NCBI RefSeq assembly: GCF_002288925.2
Contig: NW_022098043.1
Span: 9,993,489-10,057,488 of the forward strand
Length of the DNA: 64,000 nucleotides
Source of the DNA: Delphinapterus leucas
Taxonomy: Eukaryota; Chordata; Mammalia; Artiodactyla; Monodontidae
Direction of reading: 5' to 3'
Made by a program: the position numbers and the translations under genes. The notes under the pieces were generated by a model. The model did not search any database, was not told the DNA's origin, and saw nothing but the letters and a program-made list of their open reading frames with translations. Positions 43,375 to 53,645 of the stretch are shown here, in pieces; positions within the stretch are counted from its first letter, which is position 1, and the number at the start of each line of letters is the position of its first letter.

Positions 43375-43485
43375 GAGTTTGTTGGGCCAGACTCTGGTCC
43401 CACCTGAGTCACCTGTGCTGCCTTTGGCCAGAAACCAGTTCCAGTTTCCTTACCCATCAAATGAGGCTGGGCAGAATAATCCTCT
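43375..43485 (+). mobile_element. MIR SINE, diverged
   Basis: 'ttccagtttccttacccatc' with 'aaatgaggctgggcagaata'; weak elsewhere. Confidence 0.45.
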
Positions 43486-43924
43486 GGTTTAGCTCCTCCC
43501 ACCTGGACCAAAAGCAGACATTTCTACCCCCGAGAGTGGGGGTGCAGCCAGGGAGTGGTTGCGTTAGTGGGAGGAGCATCCTGATCTCTCAATATTGTCA
43601 CTCCCCCCTGCCCTGGAGTGATACTCCCTGGAGGGCCCAGGAGAAAGGGCACTGGCTCAGTTCCAGCCTCTCCTGAGAGAAGCAATGACTCAGCCAAGGT
43701 CACCTGCTGAGTCAGTTCAGGGCCCAGAGTAGATCAGAGTTGCCCCACCTCCTCTATAATCCCCACCCCCCTTCCCCACACCCCATAAGCCTCTTCTTCT
43801 AAAAGAGAGGGAAGGGCAGTCCCCAAACTGATTAAGCCTTCCAGCTCTGGGTTCTGAGACAAACAGGCAAGGGTTCTATGCTCTCTCACAGTTTGCAAGA
43901 AATTGGGAAAATGATGGAGGATGA

Positions 43925-44100
43925 GGAAAAACTGCCATTTATCATGCACTCCCCCTCTGCCTGCTTCCTCATTACTATGCACTCAATCTTTACTCTTGTT
44001 TTCTTCAATAGATGGATGTCTGGACGGGATCAGAGAGGGCAAATGATTTGCCCAAGGTCACACAGCAAAGGCAGGTTCAGTGCCACGTCCATGCTTTGTT
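43925..44100 (-). mobile_element. MIR SINE
   Basis: 'tgatttgcccaaggtcacac', 'ctttactcttgttttcttca'; the 5' part is diverged. Confidence 0.75.
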
Positions 44101-44985
44101 CACTGCCCTGTTCACATTTCCCCCCTAAAAGACCAAGCCGGGCAAGGTCTTTCCCTTTCTGCCTGGGAGGGCTTGGGCAAGAGATGGAACGGAGCCTGGA
44201 AATATTTATTGAAGGGATGAATAACGGAGTGGCTAAATTCCTTCCCAGTCCTGGGTTCCATCCCCTGACAGAGCCTTGACCTCAGTAGGGAAGCCCAGGG
44301 GCAGCGGTTGGATTTATCTAACCTCCATCCTCAGGCTAGCAAATGCCCCCATGTGTTACAAACCTGCTCTGTTCCCTGCCCCGAGAAGCTGACATGAGGG
44401 GTGTCATTTCATTAGCCCCTCCCCACCCTTCTGTTTGGACTCCAAAATGTCTACATAAACTACAGTCCCGATACTTATCGCTTCTGTGTTGCGCTGGCAA
44501 GAGCATGCGTGCACTGCATGTCCTGGCGGAGGGAAGGTCACCCCTAGGACTCTCTCGCTGCCCCCCACCCCCATCCCCTGTCCTAGGACCCAATGCTACT
44601 GGGACAGCAGGGAATGGGCTGTCTCACGGGGCCTGGTAGGGGCAGGGGCATTCAGGCTCTGGGGAGAGGAGGGAGGTGGATTTTACAGGAGAGTTTTCAC
44701 ATGGTTGGTTTTGCCATTAACTTTGAATGCCTTTGTGGGTCTGTAAAGTTCCCCATGGTGGTTTATAGGGAATATGAGTCGAGGAAGTTGGTGGCAAAAA
44801 CAGGGTAATGGGTGGCTTTCAGATGCCCACGCGAGGGTCAGGGAACAAAGGCAGGAAGCTGCCATCTCCCCACAAAACCTAAGCCGACGATAACTTAAAA
44901 AAAACAAAATAAAAATTCACATGAATTCCTTTCTGTTTCCCCTGCAAAACCCTCTGTCTCCGTGCACAGAAATGGCTGGCAGGAT
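44101..44985. other. Unique stretch, nothing recognised
   Basis: No supported feature; overlapping short frames. Confidence 0.35.
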
Positions 44986-45120
44986 AATCACCGTGGAGTT
45001 AACAGTGGTCACCTGAGTGGTGGTATTCTCCTTTTTGTGCCTTTCTAAATGCTCCAAATTATCTCCAGCTTTTGGGTATTACTTTTGTAATAGAAAAAAA
45101 GTGATTTTTTTTAAAGTCAG
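44986..45120 (+). mobile_element. Probable L1M LINE 3' tail
   Basis: 'ctttttgtgcctttctaaat', 'gggtattacttttgtaatag' and an A-rich end resemble old L1 3' ends. Confidence 0.5.
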
Positions 45121-45175
45121 ATAATTCAAAGCAGCAGGAAGGAGTGTTTTCCAAGGCACCCATGATTCACCCACG

Positions 45176-45305
45176 ATAATAATCCATCACTGGGGCTCCT
45201 AGTCTGGCATCTTGTTGTTTTCTCCGTGATCCTCCAGCTTGACAGATGAGGAAACTGAGGCACCGAGAACTTAAATGTTTGACTCCAGGTCACCCAGAAA
45301 AGGGG
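45176..45305 (-). mobile_element. MIR SINE fragment
   Basis: 'gacagatgaggaaactgagg' and 'ctccaggtcacccagaaaag'. Confidence 0.8.
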
Positions 45306-46017
45306 CCTCAAGAGAAGCCAGCCCTCTGCCTCTCCCAGCCTGGCCCTCATCCCCGTCTGTCCAGGCTCTCCGGGGCCCAGGGCTGGGAGGTTACGACTTA
45401 TAGCCTTCAGATGGCGTGAGGGGCTTTCACTTTGCAGGGTTCTGGGCATTCTTTTTGGTGGTCTGAGGGCTGTGTTTACTGGAGGCTTCTCTGGTCAGAC
45501 TTAGAATGCCCTGCAGATGTCCTCAGTGGACTGAGGGACTGGACCTAGATGCTTCCAGAAGCTTCCAGACCCAGGCTAGTCTAGGTCAGGATGGAGCAGA
45601 GGCAGAAACCAGCTGTGGAAGGAAAGGTGGGCCAGTTTCCCTCCAGGTTGGGGAGTAGAGCCAAATCAGCTATTTCAGGAAGGAAGGAAATGGGGGGCAG
45701 CCTCGTCTCTGGGCAGGACCCGGCTACACGGGGGGCAGCGGGTGCGAGGGCCCTGGCTCCATGCATGGAGCAGAGGAGGGGGTGTCTGTGAGTCACCTGT
45801 GGACCCTTGTCCTTCCCACTCAATTCAGACTTACCGAGAGGCTGCCTTGTCCCAGGGAGATGGGGACAGACAGCTCCCCGTATCCTGCCTTCCTTCTTCT
45901 GTAGGTGTCTTTTCCAAGGCAACCATGTGAAAACATCGTGGCACAAAAACAGAATAGACACTCACGTTCCCCTTAGATCGAAATGTGATAAGGTCTAGGG
46001 CCACGGCCCTATACCCA
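45306..46017. other. Unique stretch, nothing recognised
   Basis: No supported feature. Confidence 0.35.
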
Positions 46018-46385
46018 GCCAGCAATGCTGGGTCCTGCCCTCAAGGAACTCGGGGGGCTGGAGCAAATTAGAGGGTGCTGGACACTGACGAGAAAAGCTG
46101 GGATTGGAAACCCATGTAATGGGTATAGGCCAGGTTAGGAGCTTGGACTTTATGGCTGGGCACTAGGGAGCCATGGAGAGTTTTAAGCAAGGGAAAGGGT
46201 GGTCAGACTTGTAGTTTGAAAATCTCAGCTGGGCTTCAGGGAGGAGGAGGGAGTGGGGGACGAGTGGAGGCAGGATGAGTGACGAGACTGTTGTGATGAT
46301 CTAGGCAGGCGATGGGGGTCCAGCCTGAGGGCTTGGCTATAGGATGGAAGCACTAGACCTGGCGGTGGAGGACATTGGACAGAAG
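46018..46385 (-). mobile_element. L2 LINE fragment
   Basis: 'ggtcctgccctcaaggaact', 'aggccaggttaggagcttgg', 'agggagccatggagagtttt', 'gtgatgatctaggcaggcga' follow the reversed L2 order. Confidence 0.82.
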
Positions 46386-47229
46386 ACTTGAAGCCCCGTA
46401 CTCTGAGCCCAGCCTGACAGAAGGGCCAATGAGGTTCAATGATGTCTGAGCTCTGAGCAGCTGCCTGGCTGGGCTCAAGGACACAGGCCCAGGGTCCTCC
46501 TCTGTGGATGCCCTTCGGTCTGCGGGCACCCTCGCAGCTGGACAGTGGACACCTGCTGTTACTAGGCCCGTGTGGGAACAAGGTCAGAGAGGAGAAGGCC
46601 CAGGGCAGGCCCTGGGATATCCTGGGGTGCCCCAGTTTGGAGGAGCCACAGGAACGTCAGACCACAGCCTCTGGTACCCCCATCAAAACACTCAGGTCCC
46701 CGTTGAACCCCTCACCTGCTAAAGCCACGGGCCATCCCTACCTGCTGAGTCCTCCATCTGGATGGGCATTTATCCCACTGGCTAGCGAAGCCTTCAAAGC
46801 AGGCAGTGCAGTGGTCAGCCTGAGGCCTGAACTGACCCATCTGGGAGAAGAGCTAATAAGCCCCTCAATTTGCATATATGCAAACAAGGTCCACTGTTGA
46901 CAGAGCAATTAGCATAGCCCACTGCCTGGCAAGGCCACCAGGCTTGGCCGCGGTGCCTGGGATCTTAATCTGTTGGGCTCAGCGCCCAACTTCTTCTCAG
47001 CTGAGGCCTGGTTGGGTGGATGATGAAGCCCCAGACTGGGCCCGATGCCCCCTTTCAGAGGGCAGGGGAGCCTGTGCAGGGCTTCCTGGGGAGGAACAGG
47101 GAGGCCTATGGAACTGGAAAGATTTCCTGGGTCGTGGCTTCTTATCTTTTATTTTGGGCAGGGGGAGAAGGGCCATCAGGTCATAAGATGCGCACGGGAC
47201 ATCTGACCATGGCAGCTCTGATAATATGG
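46386..47229. other. Unique stretch containing a palindromic octamer site
   Basis: No repeat or exon. See 46840-46930 for the motif-rich part. Confidence 0.35.
46840..46930. promoter_or_regulatory. Putative POU-dimer site with homeodomain motifs
   Basis: A perfect 16 bp palindrome TTTGCATATATGCAAA lies at 46869-46884. It forms two convergent octamer-type sites: ATTTGCAT at 46868-46875 is perfect, the mirror site (46878-46885) has one mismatch. Nearby are gctaataag and gcaattagca (about 46907-46916). Function is inference. Confidence 0.4.
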
Positions 47230-47452
47230 CAAAAGGAACGAGCCAGGGCTTTGACTTGGAGGAGCAATGAGTTCTAATCCTGACTCTGACACTTGCTGCT
47301 GTATGACTCCGATACTTTGAAATGACCTCTCTGGGTCTCATTAGTCTCATCTGTAAAATGGAAGCACTGCCTCCGACATAGGCTATTGTGAGGATTAAAG
47401 GAATCCTCATAGTGGAGTGCTAGGTGTAAAGTAGCTGCTCATTAAATAGCAT
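47230..47452 (+). mobile_element. MIR SINE, nearly full length
   Basis: 'ttctaatcctgactctgaca', 'cattagtctcatctgtaaaa', 'ggctattgtgaggattaaag'. Confidence 0.93.
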
Positions 47453-47531
47453 CCCTGTGTCACCAGCCATGGTTTGCAACAGAATAAAAAGCATATACTT
47501 GGCTTTCTTCTGCTTCTTTTCTCCTCACCCT

Positions 47532-47638
47532 TTTTTTTTTTTTAACATCTTTATTGGAGTATAGTTGCTTTACAATGGTGTGTTAGTTTCTGCTTTATAA
47601 CAAAGTGAATCAGCTATACGTATACATATACCCCCATA
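47532..47638 (-). mobile_element. L1 LINE 3' end, about 107 bp
   Basis: Reversed: T-run, 'aacatctttattggagtata', 'tacaatggtgtgttagtttc', 'acaaagtgaatcagctatac', a young cetartiodactyl L1 3' end cut to about 107 bp. Flanked by an imperfect duplication (tctcctcaccct 47520-47531 / tctcctaccct 47639-47649). Confidence 0.9.
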
Positions 47639-47734
47639 TCTCCTACCCTGTTTATTTTTCATCTGAACTGTGTTTTAAATGTTGTAAAGCATATTTCCAT
47701 CCAATAACTTAGGATACAGTTGGTGAAGTTGGCT

Positions 47735-47845
47735 GGCGACGTATCCCCATTTTACAGACAAAGAAACTGAGGCCCAGAGAGGTGAAGCGACTCGCCTGAA
47801 GTCATCCAGCAACTTGGCAGTAGAGCAGGGAATTGGGCCTCCAGG
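47735..47845 (-). mobile_element. MIR SINE fragment
   Basis: 'ccccattttacagacaaaga', 'aactgaggcccagagaggtg', 'gaattgggcctccaggcccc'. Confidence 0.88.
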
Positions 47846-48599
47846 CCCCTCCCTCTCATGAGCTCTTTCGGCTGTAGCAGTTGCTGGAGACCCACAGCAC
47901 TCTACCTATCCTCTGTGCTTCTGCCTCTCCCTGCCTCTCTCCTCTCTCTCCTCGGGTCTTCATTCTCTGTCCACATCTCTGTGTTCCAGGCTCTCTTTTC
48001 CCTGAGTCTATCATTCTGTCAAATGCCTGCTGAGAATCAGATGACAGCCAACCCTGCTCAAACAGAGAGTGGGAAGTTCCTTCTTGGGTCCGACTGCAAC
48101 TTCTCTTGCTTTAAAATCCACCTGTATCCTCTTTGTCACCATCAGCAGATGGGGAAAACTTTGGTTCACCATCTTCTTCATTGAATAACCACCATCATCA
48201 TCGTCAAGTAGAGGCAAAGCAAAGCACATCCCGGAGCTTTGAACTCCCCCTCTCTCTCCCTCTGGTCTTCTCCTGACCAGATGAGACCTTAACTTTAAGG
48301 CCCTTTAACCCTTCCTCACGAAACCAATTCCCATCACCTTGGATGCCTCCCTTCTTCAAGCTCGAGTTGCCCCAGCATCCTGTCCCACTGGGTGACCCCA
48401 GAGGTGGTGAGGAGAGAGGAAAGGGTGGGGAAAGAGCTGGGGGTCCGCAGTCCTGTGCTCTAGTCCCGCTCTCCTGTGTGGGCTCTAAGCCATCATCACT
48501 CCATGACTGCAGACATGTGCCAGGGACCGCGGGGAGCAGAGGGATGTGCATGACACACACACCTGCTCCCTCCTTTCCCAGAGAACCAGAGAGCAACTA
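47846..48599. other. Unique stretch, nothing recognised
   Basis: Pyrimidine-rich in places; no supported feature. Confidence 0.35.
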
Positions 48600-48905
48600 G
48601 CGTGTTCTCTGGCCTCGAGGAACAACTGGGGACAAGGGACGGTCAGAAGAGGATTATAATCCTGGGTGTAAATGCTATGACGGAGGAAGGAAGCCTGTGG
48701 GAACACAGAGGAAGGATACCCCAGCCAGCCAAGTGCAGGGCATGGTCAGGGAAGGCTTTCAGGAAGAGGTGACTTCCAAGCTGAATCCAGAGCGACATCT
48801 TGGCATAAGCCAGGTCAAGAGGAGGGAAAGGCAGAGCAGGCAGAGGGGACAGCAGGAGTCAAAGCACAGAGACGGTGCTGAATCTGGTGTATCTGACCAG
48901 CGGGA
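48600..48905 (-). mobile_element. L2 LINE fragment
   Basis: 'gcatggtcagggaaggcttt', 'aggaagaggtgacttccaag', 'gcaggagtcaaagcacagag'. Confidence 0.85.
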
Positions 48906-49034
48906 GTACTAAGCATGGGGGTGTTTGCTTCTGCGGCCTGGGCACCGTTCTATGTTTTACAAATACATACTCACAAAATCCCCGCAGCTGCCCCCTAAAG
49001 TAGGTGGAATGATGGCTTGGTTTGGGCTCCCCCA

Positions 49035-49270
49035 TATACAGACTCAGAAAAGAATTCAACTGCAGGTAGCTTCTTTGGGAGGTAACCCAGGAAACTTCAG
49101 TGAGGGAGTGGGGAAGAGAAGGCAGTCAATTCTGTTGTGTTACCACGCCAACTACCACCGCGGAGCCCAAGCCCACTGTGTATCTCTGGGAGCCAGTGTA
49201 GAAGACACTCCCGGAATGAGTGTCCAGGTGTCCAGACCAGGAATGCTGCCCCCAGGCAGAGGGTCGCTGC
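49035..49270 (+). mobile_element. Unnamed interspersed repeat, copy 2 of 3
   Basis: 'aactgcaggtagcttctttg', 'ggaggtaacccaggaaactt', 'gagggagtggggaagagaag', 'cgccaactaccaccgcggag'. Same order as 19805-20190 and the reverse of 50400-50640. Confidence 0.6.
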
Positions 49271-49319
49271 GTTCACAGTGAACAGATTGTGGTCTTTACA
49301 GAAATGCCAAGGGGGCTAT

Positions 49320-49485
49320 GGCTGGGCACTGTCAGTGTCTGCTACTGTCTTAACCCCATCTCACAGATGAGGAAGCTGAGGCCCAGAGCAGCCAGGTCTC
49401 ACAGCCAGCGCACCGTAGGGCTCAAACCCAAGGACCTGCCCCAGAGCCTGTGGTCATAACCAGGGAGCCACACTGCCTGACAGGG
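49320..49485 (-). mobile_element. MIR SINE
   Basis: 'catctcacagatgaggaagc', 'gggctcaaacccaaggacct', 'accagggagccacactgcct'. Confidence 0.88.
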
Positions 49486-50014
49486 TCCACTCCCAACAGG
49501 AGGACAAGGGAGCAGTGAGAGATGAAGACAGAAGGAGGGCAAGAAGCACGGGAGGCCGAGACTTGCTGGGAGGAGAGTGGGTAAGGTGCATCGCCCAGGC
49601 AGCCCTGCTGTGTTCTGAGCGCTGGAAACGCACTGGGGAACCCCACGGACCTCATCAGCACTGCAGCCCAGGCAGTGCCTCTCCAGAGCCCTGGGTTCTG
49701 AGCCTGAATCAGATGCCCCACCCTCTGGTTCAAAGACCACATTTCCCCAGCCCAAACTAGAATTTCTTGTTAGACGTGGCTTTCCCACTGGGAAGGGAAG
49801 AGTGAATTTATTCATGCACACAGTCTTACAAAGGTTTAAACATTAGCATGCATTTGGTTATGTATGTCACAAATTGTCTTTATTGAAAAAGATTAAAAAA
49901 AAAACTTGCAATGGGGACCATCCTGGAGAATCTAGAAAATACAGTCTCTGTACACAGAAGGGATGAGAGCTTGTCCGCAGAGGGATCAACGGTTATGAGT
50001 ATGGGTTTTCGAGT
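49486..50014. other. Unique stretch, nothing recognised
   Basis: A 10-A run near 49896; otherwise no supported feature. Confidence 0.3.
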
Positions 50015-50250
50015 CCCAGCCAGAATCGAGCACATAGTAGGTGCTTATTAAATGCTTGATGACTAAGTGACTGGGGCAGAATCCCAACTCTCCCACAGGC
50101 TCTGTGCGTGGCCCTCTCTCTGCCTCAGTTTCCTCATCTGTAGGAAGGGGACAATAATGTCCGTGAAATGGGGTTGTAGGTGAGATAACTCAGGGAAGGC
50201 CCTGAGCAGCAGACTGGCTCACAGAAAGTGCTCAGTTAGCAGGCGTGGTG
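50015..50250 (+). mobile_element. MIR SINE
   Basis: 'ctgcctcagtttcctcatct', 'cacatagtaggtgcttatta' (an extra tail at 50028-50065, probably a separate L2/MIR end) and 'gtgctcagttagcaggcg'. Confidence 0.85.
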
Positions 50251-50399
50251 GCAGCAGCACAGTAAGGGGACTGAGGGAGTGGACGCTGGGCTGGCATCCA
50301 GCCTGCGCTTCTCCATCTAAGAGGAGACTACGTGGGCGCGACTGGCCTGGGTATGGCAGGGAGCAGTGACGTCCCTAAGAGACCCTCCATCAGTGAGGG

Positions 50400-50640
50400 A
50401 TGGGGATTGGTGGATAAACATCCCAGCTTCCTGGCGATCCTGAGGCGTGTCCCCACACTGCCTCTCAGCCCATCCAGCTGCAGCTGTATCAGCTTCCTTC
50501 CTTTTTCCGTCTCCCTCGCCCCCTCCTCTGTTGGTGTGTCCTGGGGTCCTTCCCAAATAAACTACCTGCACATGAATCCTTGTCTCGGGCTCCACTTTGA
50601 TGGGAAACCCCAAAAGCAAGTGATAACGATGCCCGAGGTA
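50400..50640 (-). mobile_element. Unnamed interspersed repeat, copy 3 of 3
   Basis: On the minus strand: 'cccgagacaaggattcatgt', 'gcaggtagtttatttgggaa', matching copies 1 and 2 in order. On the plus strand it ends aataaactacctgcacatga. Confidence 0.6.
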
Positions 50641-51084
50641 GTCATAGCGTCCCAGCACTAAATCCCTGAGAAGTGAGGACCACACAACACCACCCTCCCT
50701 CCCACTTCTCAGGCTGGTGTCGGAAGGAATGACTGAGATAAACAGCAGGACAGAGCTACAGAAAAGAAGCAAGTGAGGCCACATGTCCTGGGAGGGATTA
50801 TTATATTTCCGCAGTGAGATAAAGATCTTAAAGCTCGCTGATTCTGTAGCCCGCATGTGGGGTTCAGGCACTGGCAGTCTCCAACTCTGTTAATCCCTCT
50901 CGCCCCCGCCTGTCACTTAGAGCTCCATTCTCTTCAGCCCCAACCCTGGGGCAGATAAACTGAAGTGGATCCAGCCTCATCAACCTTGGCTGTGAGACAA
51001 AGAGCACCCTCCAAGCAGGGGACCTGGTATGCCCAGGGCAGGGGAAAGAGGGGGTGTCCCTCGGCTCCTGTCCCAAGGTCAGGC
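50641..51084. other. Unique stretch, nothing certain
   Basis: Two GAGATAAA motifs (near 50736 and 50815) are noted but not enough to call. A 184-codon minus-strand frame covers part of it and shows no domain. Confidence 0.3.
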
Positions 51085-51180
51085 CCTGCTCAAGGCTCAG
51101 TCCTGCCACTAACCCACTACCCATCCTGGAGCAGGTCACTCCCTGCTCTGAGCCTAACCTTTCCTCCTCTAAAATGTGGC
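51085..51180 (+). mobile_element. MIR SINE fragment
   Basis: 'aaggctcagtcctgccacta', 'caggtcactccctgctctga'. Confidence 0.75.
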
Positions 51181-51199
51181 GGACAAGGCAGCAGACAAG

Positions 51200-51440
51200 T
51201 AAGGGCTAAGAGCCAGGAGCTAGACTGTCAGAGATGGAATCCCAGCACTCACTCGCTGTTCAGCCTTGAGTCAGTTACTTAACCTCTCTGTGCCTCTGTT
51301 TCCTCATTTACAAAATAAGGAAAATAATAGAGTCTAACTCATGGAGTTTTTAATGCAGGTTAAACACATTAATATTTATGAAGCACTTAGAAAAGTGCCC
51401 TGCACACAGTAAGCGCTACACAAATATTTGTTAGATAAAC
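51200..51440 (+). mobile_element. MIR SINE, essentially full length
   Basis: 'agagatggaatcccagcact', 'cagttacttaacctctctgt', 'ctgtttcctcatttacaaaa', 'gtgccctgcacacagtaagc', 'gctacacaaatatttgtta'. Confidence 0.95.
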
Positions 51441-51639
51441 ACCTATATTGCTTACTTCAAAGGGTTGTGGTGGTTTCACCGGATGATAAATACATAAAAA
51501 TCCTTCAGATGTGGTGGAAATCCATGCAAATATATTATAGTCATGAATTCTCTTTATATCTCCATTTCCCAGAAGTGGCTTCCCTCCGTGGGCTTTGTAG
51601 CGCTAACCACAGAGAAGGGACTTCGAAGTTTCCCAGAGC

Positions 51640-51892
51640 CAGGTGTGAAATACGGCACGGCCCCTCACCAGTCCTAAGTGACTTCATACCCCAGAGCCTC
51701 AGTTTCCCCATCGGGGATAATAATGGTGCACATCTCCTTTTTTTTTTTTTTCCTTTTTTAAAATTTTTCGCCGCGCCGCACGCAGTATGCAGGATCTTAG
51801 TTCTCCGACCCTGCAGTGGAAGCGCAGAGTTTCAACCACTGGACAACCAGGGGAGTCCCAGCATATCTCATAAGGTGAGGTGAGCATTAGGG
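51640..51892 (+). mobile_element. MIR SINE split by a CHR-type SINE
   Basis: Left part 'gagcctcagtttccccatcg', 'gggataataatggtgcacat'; right part from 51861 'gcatatctcataaggtgagg' continues the MIR. Confidence 0.85.
51737..51860 (-). mobile_element. CHR-1-like SINE, short, lacking the B-box region
   Basis: Reverse orientation: T-rich tail, 'gccgcgccgcacgcagtatg', 'caggatcttagttctccgac', 'cactggacaaccaggggagt'. Between 'gggtcggag' and 'tgcagtgg' the usual segment with the tRNA B-box is missing. 9 bp duplication gcaYatctc (51728-51736, 51861-51869). Confidence 0.85.
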
Positions 51893-52744
51893 GAAGACAG
51901 GTCAGGAAGGCACCTGGTACAAGGGCTGCCCCCCAAGGAGCCCAGTTAAGGTCAGTTTCTCTCCCCAGTTCCCCAAGGGAAGTCCCTTCACTTCTTTGGG
52001 GATGTGGGTACTCACCTGCGATGGGAACCCGATGCACCAGTTCACTGGGCTGGTGGGAGGTGCGTGGGCTGATGCCCAGGAAAGCTTGAAGCTCAGGCCT
52101 GGGGGAGACCATATGCTCAGTGACAGCCCCCTTTTCGTCTGGAAAAATCTGTTGATTAATCTAAATCGCAGAGAATCCCCTAATCTCCCAGGCATGGCCG
52201 TGGAAGTCTATGTAGGATTTCTCTGCCTCACCGTGACTGACTGAGGCCACAGTTGGGGTGCATCTGTCTGGCCTGAGCTGGCCCGTGGGGGAGGCCCGCA
52301 GCCCAGGGCTCTTCCACCACAGAATCCCGGGGCTGAGGACCGACGCCGGTGCCTGGAATTTTCAGGACCCGCGGGTGTGGGCTGGACCGGCCTTTGTGGG
52401 CGGGGCGTTGAAGAGCCCAAGCCAATGTCTGGGAACATCCTCCGAGGCTGGCCCTGAGAGAAGCCCAGAGATGTTTGTCAAAAGGCTCTGGTTCCCACGT
52501 GCCTCACCTGCTCTGGCCTAATGTGTTAACCTAAATGCTTATGTCTCAGATAAGAGGCCAGGGAGATGGGCAGATAGCCCCTGTGAGTAATTCACCCTCC
52601 CCCGGGGAGTTGAACTGGCATCAGATAGACCTAGAGAAGAATCAGACCAGGAGGAAAGGGGTGGTGACAGGACCTCTGCCCTGGAAGCTTCTGAAGCCCT
52701 GTCAACAAGGGACCAGAACACCCTTCCAGCTCAAAGAGAGTTTG
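51893..52744. other. Unique stretch, nothing recognised
   Basis: GC-rich toward 52250-52420; short overlapping frames; no supported feature. Confidence 0.35.
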
Positions 52745-52835
52745 AGATGACAGCCCCACCCCCTCACCTTAAGGATGGGAAAATGAGGCCCAGAGACGGT
52801 GAGGGACACAGCAGGACAGCACAGCCAGAGTGGGA
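52745..52835 (-). mobile_element. MIR SINE fragment
   Basis: 'ggatgggaaaatgaggccca', 'agagacggtgagggacacag'. Confidence 0.75.
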
Positions 52836-52947
52836 CCAAGTCTCTAAACTGTCAGCACAAAACTCAACTCCCCCAGATGGTGTGCAGTGAAAATGCTACA
52901 GGTGAGAGTTAAGAACAGTCGCTGAAGGGAGATGATTTTCCCTCCAC

Positions 52948-52993
52948 GCATTCATTCATTTGCTCATTCATTCACTCATTCATTCATTATTCA
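52948..52993. repeat. (ATTC)n microsatellite
   Basis: Imperfect ATTC units, probably an expanded L2 terminus in reverse. Confidence 0.93.
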
Positions 52994-52994
52994 T

Positions 52995-53230
52995 CTGAGA
53001 GTAATTGGCAGGCACTCTCCTAGGTGCTACAACATACATTATCTCTCACTAGTTTGTAGCTCCTTAAAGGTATGGACCACACCTGTGCTGCTCACTGCTC
53101 TATCCCCAAAGCCTGGCACGTAATATGAGCTTGATAATGCAGGATTTATCACACTTAATTCTCACCTGCAAAGAAACAAATTCTTATTCACATTTTACTG
53201 TTAGGAAACTGAGGCTCTGAGAGGTAAGGG
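52995..53230 (-). mobile_element. MIR/L2 mosaic
   Basis: Minus-strand MIR text ('ggcaggcactctcctaggtg' ... 'cttattcacattttactgtt', 'aggaaactgaggctctgaga') is interrupted at about 53045-53135 by a plus-strand L2 tail ('actagtttgtagctccttaa', 'gtatggaccacacctgtgct', 'gcctggcacgtaatatgagc'). Confidence 0.7.
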
Positions 53231-53251
53231 GACTGGGGCCCATGTGGTCAT

Positions 53252-53500
53252 TACGAATTCATTCATCAAGAAATATATAATAGTTGTGCACCTATGATGT
53301 GCCAGCAATGAACAAGAAGACAAGGCCCTCAGGGGCTTCCAGCCCAATGGAGGAGTCGGTTGTGGTCAAATAGTAAATACGCTGGCAATGGGTAATTATA
53401 AACTGAGGTGGGGGTCATGGTAGGAGGACCATTATTTCATATTCTAAGCTGTGTGGGCCACAGCCTGTGTCATGGACAGTCAGGTGGTAGAGGGAAGGAC
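53252..53500 (-). mobile_element. L2 LINE fragment
   Basis: 'aattcattcatcaagaaata', 'cctatgatgtgccagcaatg', 'cttccagcccaatggaggag'. Confidence 0.8.
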
Positions 53501-53534
53501 TGATGGTGAGAAGGTAGCATTTGTCTGATGCAAA

Positions 53535-53645
53535 AATTGCGAACTCAGAGAGGTGAAGTGACTTGCCCAGGACCACACAGCAGGTATGCAGTGAAGCTGG
53601 AGTTCAAGCCCAGTCTCTCTGCAAACCCATTCCTTCTACCGTATC
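53535..53645 (-). mobile_element. MIR SINE fragment
   Basis: 'cagagaggtgaagtgacttg', 'gcccaggaccacacagcagg', 'ctggagttcaagcccagtct'. Confidence 0.9.

Noticed and set aside
50317..50871. 184-codon minus-strand open frame
   Set aside because: Overlaps the unnamed interspersed repeat and has no domain or gene-like context.
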